DNA of 10,533 nt from Bin87 sp034428455 (GTDB lineage Bacteria; Chloroflexota; Dehalococcoidia; Lucifugimonadales; UBA3495). Position 1 is the first letter of the stretch, and each line of letters starts with the position of its first letter. Shown here piece after piece: positions 6,378 to 10,533 of the stretch. The notes under the pieces are model-generated. The model was not told the DNA's origin. It made no database searches and worked only from the letters and a program-made list of their open reading frames with translations. Both the position numbers and the translations under genes were made by a program. The stretch is taken from contig DAOUHZ010000054.1 in NCBI GenBank assembly GCA_034428455.1, forward strand, positions 1 through 10,533. Reading direction: 5' to 3'.

Positions 6378-7106
6378 CTATTGCGGTTCAGGCGAAATAC
6401 CGTGCTCGCGCAACAGGGCTTCCAAGGCTTGATTGCGCTCCGCCACTGCTCGCAGTGACGCTTCAGCCTCGATGCGAGCGGACTCCGACTCGGAAAGGTT
6501 GAGCAGCCAGTTCCGATTGATGGGGTCGTACAGCCGCAGCAAATCATCTCGGACGCAGATGTCCAGCCCTAACAGTGCGCTGTAACCGCGCAATATGCCG
6601 CCCGCGTCTTCGAAGACCGTGATGGGTTCGTACACGCCATCTACGAGGCGTTCTCCCGCCAATGGCGGATCAAAGCACTCACGCAAAGGGTCGAACCGCC
6701 AGTATTCCGTCACGCCGATGGCGGCGTAAACGTCGCGTTTATGTCCGATGTCCCGGTCGTAGGAACTCTCGGAGGCGATTTCCATGACAAAATCCGGGGC
6801 CTTGCCTTCCCGCCACACCATGTAAGAGCGGCGAGTGTGTTTGTCCACCCCGAACACCACGAACACGTCGGGGGCAACATTGGCGCTGGCGTCGTTCATC
6901 CGGTAGTAGACAAACACATCGCCAGCCACGTACACGTCCTGGCGATCTTCATAGCGTACTCGGAGGGCATGAACCATTTCCGTCAAGGGATTGAATTGGA
7001 AATCGCTCTCCGCCAATGGCTCACCGTCCGTATCCGGGTAGTTGACGCTGGGGTCTTCGGCTTCGAGAGGAATTTCTGAGCCGGTTCTGACGGGTTTGCT
7101 TACCAT
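6378..7106 (-). CDS. Uma2 family (DUF820) putative endonuclease
   Basis: A 242-residue Uma2/DUF820 protein, a PD-(D/E)XK-fold family of putative restriction-type nucleases whose biological role is unsettled. The core reads 'NVAPDVFVVFG' (D80), 'APDFVMEIASESS' (E109), then 'DRDIGHKRDVYAAIGVTEYW' with K123 and the family's Y-x-x-x-GV-x-EYW signature (127-136). The C-terminal 30 residues ('SESARIEAEASLRAVAERNQ') are charged and probably a coiled coil, as in many Uma2 proteins. The ATG at 7106 is preferred because GGAG lies 9 bases upstream. In-frame starts at 7121 and 7172 lack a ribosome site, and the latter overlaps the upstream gene. It sits 46 bases after the FAD oxidase and 34 bases before the dehydrogenase. 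Its link to those enzymes is probably only positional. Confidence 0.9.
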   Translation of the reverse strand: MVSKPVRTGSEIPLEAEDPSVNYPDTDGEPLAESDFQFNPLTEMVHALRVRYEDRQDVYVAGDVFVYYRMNDASANVAPDVFVVFGVDKHTRRSYMVWREGKAPDFVMEIASESSYDRDIGHKRDVYAAIGVTEYWRFDPLRECFDPPLAGERLVDGVYEPITVFEDAGGILRGYSALLGLDICVRDDLLRLYDPINRNWLLNLSESESARIEAEASLRAVAERNQALEALLREHGISPEPQ

Positions 7107-7152
7107 GATGAGACACTCCATGAGGACACTTAAATGATCCGGTTCGGAGCGG

Positions 7153-8766
7153 TCAGCCCAGGATCGGGTCAATCAGGACCCCCGGGTTCAGTATTCCGTT
7201 GGGGTCCACCGAACGCTTGACTGCCTTCAGGGCTTCCGCGAACGGATCCGGACGCTGCTGGTCGTACCACGGCCGGTGGGTGCGACCGACCGCGTGGTGA
7301 TGCGTGATTGTACCGCCGGCCGCCATGACGGCGTCCGACGCCGCCTGCTTGATTTCAGCGTGGGCCTCGAGCTCACCGCCTACTTGGCCCAGACCTTCAA
7401 ATGTGTAGTAGGGCGCCGGCCCGTCCGGGTAAATGTGGGTGAAGCGGCAGGACACGCGCCCGCCGCCGCAAGTACGATGCAACGCCTCTTCGAGCGCCCC
7501 GCGCACCGTCTCGTCCATTGCCGGCCAGCGCTCCCAGGTGATCGACGTTTCCAGCGTCTCGGCGACGATTCCAAAGCCAATGGTCGCGTTCCGCTCGTAC
7601 GGCGCGTTGATGAAAGAATCTCGCCAGTTGCCCACCGCGCCCTGCCGCCCGGCCGAGGAACCTGACCGCTCGGCGGCATCGGCCACCATAATGTCGTCCT
7701 CGTTGATGATCCCGCCGGCGTCCCTGGCGATGGCAACCGCCTGGCGAATGTTTTCACCTTGCGGTATCTCCGCCGACTCGAAACCGACGATCAGCAGCGC
7801 CTGCTTTCCGTCCAGCCCCGCGAAGTCTTCGGCTTCGGACGGGTCGAGCATCCGCAGGTTGGCCGGCCACTGCTTGGCCTGCGCGATCAGCCGGGCACCT
7901 TCGGACGCGGCGTGCATGCCGTCGAAGACTACGCCGGCAGACGCGCGGAACCGGGGACGGGTCTGAATCCGCATCCACGCTTCGGTGATGATGCCCAGGA
8001 TGCCCTCACTGCCGATCACCATGCGATCCGGTGAAGGGCCGGCGCCGCTACCCGGCAGACGACGGGATTCCCACACGCCGGCCGGAGTCACCATGCGCAC
8101 CGATTCCACGAAGTCGTCGATGTGGGTGTGGTTGGTGGCGTAGTGACCGCCGCTGCGGGTGGCGATCCAGCCGCCCAGCGTCGAGAACTCGAAACTCTGC
8201 GGGAAGTGGCGCAGCGTGTAGTTATAGGGCCGCAGTTGCGATTCAAGAGCTGGCCCCAACGCGCCGGCCTGTATCCGGGCCGCCCGGGACATTTCGTCCA
8301 CTTCCAGCACCCGGTCCAGCCGGGTCAGATCAATGGTGCAGACCTTGTCCGCTTCCGGCGGTTCCACCCCGGCGACAACCGTGCTGCCACCGCCGTAGGG
8401 AATCGCCACGATGTTGGAGTTCACACACCAATCCAAAACCCGCGTGACCTCTTCTTCGGTTCGCGGGTAAGCGATCACGTCCGGCGGATTTGGAAACTCG
8501 CAGTTAAAGCCGCGGATCCGGTCTCGGAAGCTGCGCCCGTAGGTGTGCGCCGCTCGGTCGTGATCGTCCATGCTGCAAAAATCGGCGACCAAGGGGTGCG
8601 GCGTGAAACGCGGCTTGCGAAGGTTGAGGTCGGCGTCAGTTGGAGGCTTCGGAGCCGTCAGCGACACGCCGTACCTGTGGTGTATCCTCTCGGCCATCGC
8701 CGCATAGTCCGCCGGCGACGGCTCCCGGTCCTCCATCCCCCAGGCCCAGAAACTGCGGCGCGCCAT
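7153..8766 (-). CDS. FAD-binding oxidase, alkylglycerone-phosphate synthase (AGPS)-like
   Basis: A 537-residue flavoprotein of the VAO/FAD_binding_4 family, closest in motifs to alkyldihydroxyacetonephosphate synthase. FAD-binding features: 'PPDVIAYPRTEEEV' (94-107), 'PYGGGSTVVAG' (123-133), 'RHFPQSFEFSTLGGWIATRS' (186-205) and 'GSEGILGIITEAWMRI' (252-267). The AGPS-like active-site region is also present: 'YPDGPAPYYTF' and the histidine cluster 'THHHAVGRTHRPWY' (488-501), ending with 'VDPNGILNPG'. True AGPS swaps an acyl for an alkyl group on dihydroxyacetone phosphate in ether-lipid synthesis. Bacterial relatives may have other substrates, so this role is not assured. The ATG at 8766 follows GGGAGGG (8772-8778) by 5 bases. 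A longer reading from 8856 would begin inside the tRNA gene and is rejected. It starts 28 bases after tRNA-Pro with no obvious promoter between. Confidence 0.88.
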   Translation of the reverse strand: MARRSFWAWGMEDREPSPADYAAMAERIHHRYGVSLTAPKPPTDADLNLRKPRFTPHPLVADFCSMDDHDRAAHTYGRSFRDRIRGFNCEFPNPPDVIAYPRTEEEVTRVLDWCVNSNIVAIPYGGGSTVVAGVEPPEADKVCTIDLTRLDRVLEVDEMSRAARIQAGALGPALESQLRPYNYTLRHFPQSFEFSTLGGWIATRSGGHYATNHTHIDDFVESVRMVTPAGVWESRRLPGSGAGPSPDRMVIGSEGILGIITEAWMRIQTRPRFRASAGVVFDGMHAASEGARLIAQAKQWPANLRMLDPSEAEDFAGLDGKQALLIVGFESAEIPQGENIRQAVAIARDAGGIINEDDIMVADAAERSGSSAGRQGAVGNWRDSFINAPYERNATIGFGIVAETLETSITWERWPAMDETVRGALEEALHRTCGGGRVSCRFTHIYPDGPAPYYTFEGLGQVGGELEAHAEIKQAASDAVMAAGGTITHHHAVGRTHRPWYDQQRPDPFAEALKAVKRSVDPNGILNPGVLIDPILG

Positions 8767-8794
8767 CGCATCCCTCCCGTTCGGGCAAAAAGAA

Positions 8795-8870
8795 TGGTCG
8801 GGGTGAGTGGATTCGAACCACCGACCTCCACGTCCCGAACGTGGCGCGCTAGCCACTGCGCTACACCCCG
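8795..8870 (-). tRNA. trnP: tRNA-Pro (anticodon CGG)
   Basis: A complete cloverleaf can be folded on the minus strand. The acceptor stem CGGGGUG (8864-8870) pairs with CACCCCG (8799-8805). The D stem is GCGC/GCGC. The anticodon arm is CCACG-UUCGGGA-CGUGG, giving anticodon CGG. The T arm GGUGG-UUCGAAU-CCACU includes one G-U pair. The discriminator is A (8798) and the CCA end is encoded (8795-8797). A TTCTTTTT run follows at once, but no strong hairpin precedes it other than the tRNA itself. Confidence 0.96.
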
Positions 8871-8881
8871 ACTATATTCAG

Positions 8882-8912
8882 ATTGTAGCACACCCGCAGG
8901 CTGGCCTCGCAA
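8882..8912 (-). promoter_or_regulatory. Sigma-70-type promoter of tRNA-Pro
   Basis: On the minus strand, TACAAT (8882-8887) is a near-consensus -10 and is preceded directly by TGC (8888-8890), an extended -10 element. A -35-like TTGCGA lies at 8907-8912 with a long 19-base spacer, so the extended -10 probably carries most of the activity. Transcription would start near 8875, about five bases before the mature tRNA end. It may also drive the FAD oxidase and following genes. Confidence 0.65.
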
Positions 8913-8964
8913 ACCAATCATCGCGCCTTTGCGTATGATGGGCAGCCGGAAGGGGGTAGTTGAC

Positions 8965-10533
8965 ATGCGTATCCGTAAGCTGAGAAGGACCTGGCTGCCC
9001 ACATTGATGCTGGTCTTGGCGGCGTTGGCTCTTGCCTGCGGCGGCGCCGCTGAGGCTCCTGCGACAGCCGCGCCGGCCGCGCCGGCCGCGCAATACGCTG
9101 AAGACGCTTATGCCGAACAAGAATCACTGCGGCAAGAGTCCGGCCCGCTGGGTCCCGCTGGACCACAGGGCGCAGCCGGACCACAGGGCGCAGCCGGACC
9201 CTCCGACTCGGGCAGGTTCGACAGCAGGCAGCATTATCTCGTCGCAACCCCCGCAGCGATGGCTGCTGCGGCCATGCCTACGGCGGTCCCTCAAGCCGCG
9301 TCGCAGCAACCGGCGCCGGCCGCTGGACCGGTGAGCCGTGGGTCCACGCAACCGGAACAACCGCAATCGGCGCGTCAACTGATCGTGGAGTCCTGGATTA
9401 GCGTAGAGGTCACGAACATCGACGCTTCGGTGCGACAGGTTGAGACGCTGGCGGCCCAGAGCGGCGGTTGGGTTGAATCCGCTGAAGTACACGGTGAAGC
9501 CGGGTACCGCTCGGCCACCGTGCGCATTCGAGTGCCGGCCGACCGACTTAGCAATGGGCTGGATTCCCTGCGCGCGATGGGGCGTGTCACCGACGAGGGC
9601 GTTTCCTCGACCGACGTTACGGAACGGTTGATTGACAACGAAGCTCGACTCAAAGCCTGGTACGCCCAGGAAGAACGGCTGGTGACGCTGCTGGAAGACG
9701 CTCCCACGGTCGAGGACATCATCCAGATTGAGCAGCGCATCGCGGAAGTCCGTTCCGACATCGAGCACGTCGAGGCCACGCAGCGGGATTTGACCGGCCG
9801 CGTCGCCACTTCTCTGATCATAGTCAACCTCCGATTGCCCGCGCAGTACGCGGCCGATCCTCCAGTGGGCAACCTGGACCTCACCACGGGCGATCCGTCC
9901 GCCGCGGCAGATGCTGTTGTTGCCCGGGTCCGCGCACTGGACGGTTACGTTGGCCAGAAGCGTTCGTACGATGCAGGTGAGGGGCGCGTGGTTGATTTGA
10001 TCGTGTTCGTCAAGCCCGTTGACCTGGCTCCGCTGATGGACTATGCGGGAACTCTGGGAGCGCCGTCGGGCCGGCAGCTGACCTCGGTGGGCCCGGCGCC
10101 GCTCAACGAGGTGCCCAATGCCCGATTCACGATAGCCATCCGATCCAACGTAGACCTTGAGGCGTCCTTGTACCTGTCGGCCTCCGATCCGCTGTCCGTC
10201 GCCGAGCAGATCAGGGAGAGGGTCGAATCGCTGGGGGGATACGTGGACAGTTGGAACGAAAGTCGGCGGCATCAGGACGAACACGTCACCATGGACATGG
10301 CCCTCGTGGTGAAGTCCTCAGACTTGAGGGACATCATGGAATATGGCGCCAGCCTGGGCGAGATCGAGGATTGGAACTACAGCGCATTGGGCCAGGACCC
10401 AGCCTCGGACGCCCCCGACGCCAGGCTTCGGGTATCGGTGTTCACCGAATATTCTGACGCAGAGATGTGGATCATCATCGGGGTAATCGTTGCCGTCATC
10501 GTGGTGGTGGTCATCGCAGCAATCGTGGCCATC
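8965..10533 (+). CDS. DUF4349 domain lipoprotein-like protein, 3' end beyond window
   Basis: 523 residues are visible and the frame is still open at the window edge. The ATG at 8965 has AGGGGG (8951-8956) 8 bases upstream. A TATGAT at 8934-8939 could be its -10, but no -35 is evident. The N-terminus is basic, then hydrophobic, ending 'LALALACGG' with C25: a lipoprotein-type signal, though alanine at -3 makes the lipobox relaxed. Next comes an Ala/Pro/Gln-rich linker (26-138) holding a seven-triplet collagen-like Gly-X-Y tract (60-80). The DUF4349 core (about 140-290) includes a charged coiled coil (218-277; 'ERLIDNEARLKAWYAQEERL'). Related alpha/beta units recur at about 145-208, 302-366 and 402-466. 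A membrane segment begins at W502. This suggests an envelope protein anchored at both ends with a long extracytoplasmic region. DUF4349 proteins have no settled function. The gene diverges from tRNA-Pro. Confidence 0.88.
   Translation, partial: MRIRKLRRTWLPTLMLVLAALALACGGAAEAPATAAPAAPAAQYAEDAYAEQESLRQESGPLGPAGPQGAAGPQGAAGPSDSGRFDSRQHYLVATPAAMAAAAMPTAVPQAASQQPAPAAGPVSRGSTQPEQPQSARQLIVESWISVEVTNIDASVRQVETLAAQSGGWVESAEVHGEAGYRSATVRIRVPADRLSNGLDSLRAMGRVTDEGVSSTDVTERLIDNEARLKAWYAQEERLVTLLEDAPTVEDIIQIEQRIAEVRSDIEHVEATQRDLTGRVATSLIIVNLRLPAQYAADPPVGNLDLTTGDPSAAADAVVARVRALDGYVGQKRSYDAGEGRVVDLIVFVKPVDLAPLMDYAGTLGAPSGRQLTSVGPAPLNEVPNARFTIAIRSNVDLEASLYLSASDPLSVAEQIRERVESLGGYVDSWNESRRHQDEHVTMDMALVVKSSDLRDIMEYGASLGEIEDWNYSALGQDPASDAPDARLRVSVFTEYSDAEMWIIIGVIVAVIVVVVIAAIVAI
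9067..9090 (+). repeat. 9-bp tandem repeat in the linker of the DUF4349 gene
   Basis: GCCGCGCCG occurs in 2.7 tandem copies and encodes the Ala-Ala-Pro stretch at residues 35-42. It is a low-complexity coding repeat that could vary in copy number between strains without changing frame. Confidence 0.7.
9160..9200 (+). repeat. 18-bp tandem repeat encoding the collagen-like tract
   Basis: GGACCACAGGGCGCAGCC is present twice exactly (9160-9177 and 9178-9195), followed by a five-base partial copy. Each unit encodes two Gly-X-Y triplets (GPQ-GAA). The exact DNA identity suggests recent duplication by slippage, and whole units keep both frame and triplet phase. Confidence 0.85.

Noticed and set aside
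8767..8856. Upstream in-frame start for the FAD oxidase
   Set aside because: It begins inside the tRNA-Pro gene, and the added 30 residues are translated tRNA and spacer. The ATG at 8766 with GGGAGGG is better.
8795..8870. tRNA-Pro as an integration site with an attachment-site repeat
   Set aside because: No second copy of the tRNA 3' end was seen elsewhere in the window, and no integrase gene is present.
9067..9200. CRISPR-like repeats
   Set aside because: The repeats are directly tandem without spacers and lie in a coding linker with codon periodicity.
9124..10284. Long minus-strand open frame opposite the DUF4349 gene
   Set aside because: The plus-strand frame has a signal sequence, known domain and membrane segment, and the opposite frame shows only Arg/Gly/His-rich shadow sequence.

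Overview
The window looks like a chromosomal segment of an uncultured bacterium of about 60% G+C. The most likely source is Chloroflexota, of the Dehalococcoidia/SAR202 kind. The reasons are indirect: an LLM-class flavin oxidoreductase, an AGPS-like FAD oxidase, an acyl-CoA ligase and a zinc alcohol dehydrogenase lie together; a DUF4349 lipoprotein is present; and toxin-antitoxin pairs and Uma2 proteins are scattered among them. No ribosomal or single-copy marker is present, so this assignment is an inference from gene content only.

Left region (1-1793, minus strand): a compact accessory cassette reads right to left. It holds an AbrB/SpoVT-type antitoxin, then a PIN-domain toxin with its start codon overlapping the antitoxin stop (TAATG), then 24 bases later a PD-(D/E)XK nuclease-like protein of noticeably lower G+C. 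A possible gene end on the plus strand (2-67) meets it tail to tail.

Central region (1932-4640, plus strand): an acyl-CoA ligase (AMP-forming) and a luciferase-like flavin oxidoreductase form a two-gene unit. The intergenic stretch shared with the antitoxin (1794-1931) carries a repeated heptamer and an 11-bp palindrome. A perfect hairpin (4642-4659) separates this unit from the convergent hicA gene.

Right-central region (8870-4659, minus strand): a run of closely spaced genes reads tRNA-Pro(CGG), AGPS-like FAD oxidase, Uma2 family protein, zinc alcohol dehydrogenase, hicB, hicA. Gaps are 46 bases or less and hicB/hicA overlap by 4 bases. The alcohol dehydrogenase is broken by an 84-bp insert flanked by 7-bp direct repeats. 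Removing the insert plus one repeat (91 bp) restores a complete 342-residue enzyme in frame. This is the clearest unusual event in the window.

Right end (8965 to the window edge, plus strand): a large DUF4349 lipoprotein-like gene runs off the window. It has a relaxed lipobox, a short collagen-like tract built from an 18-bp DNA repeat, a coiled coil, three copies of a related alpha/beta unit and a C-terminal membrane segment. It diverges from the tRNA-Pro gene, whose extended -10 promoter can be seen.

No stretch longer than 300 bases is without a gene. I saw no CRISPR array, prophage, transposase gene or replication origin. Apart from the small insertion in the dehydrogenase and the cassette-like gene groupings, the families are recognisable, and I do not claim a wholly new system.
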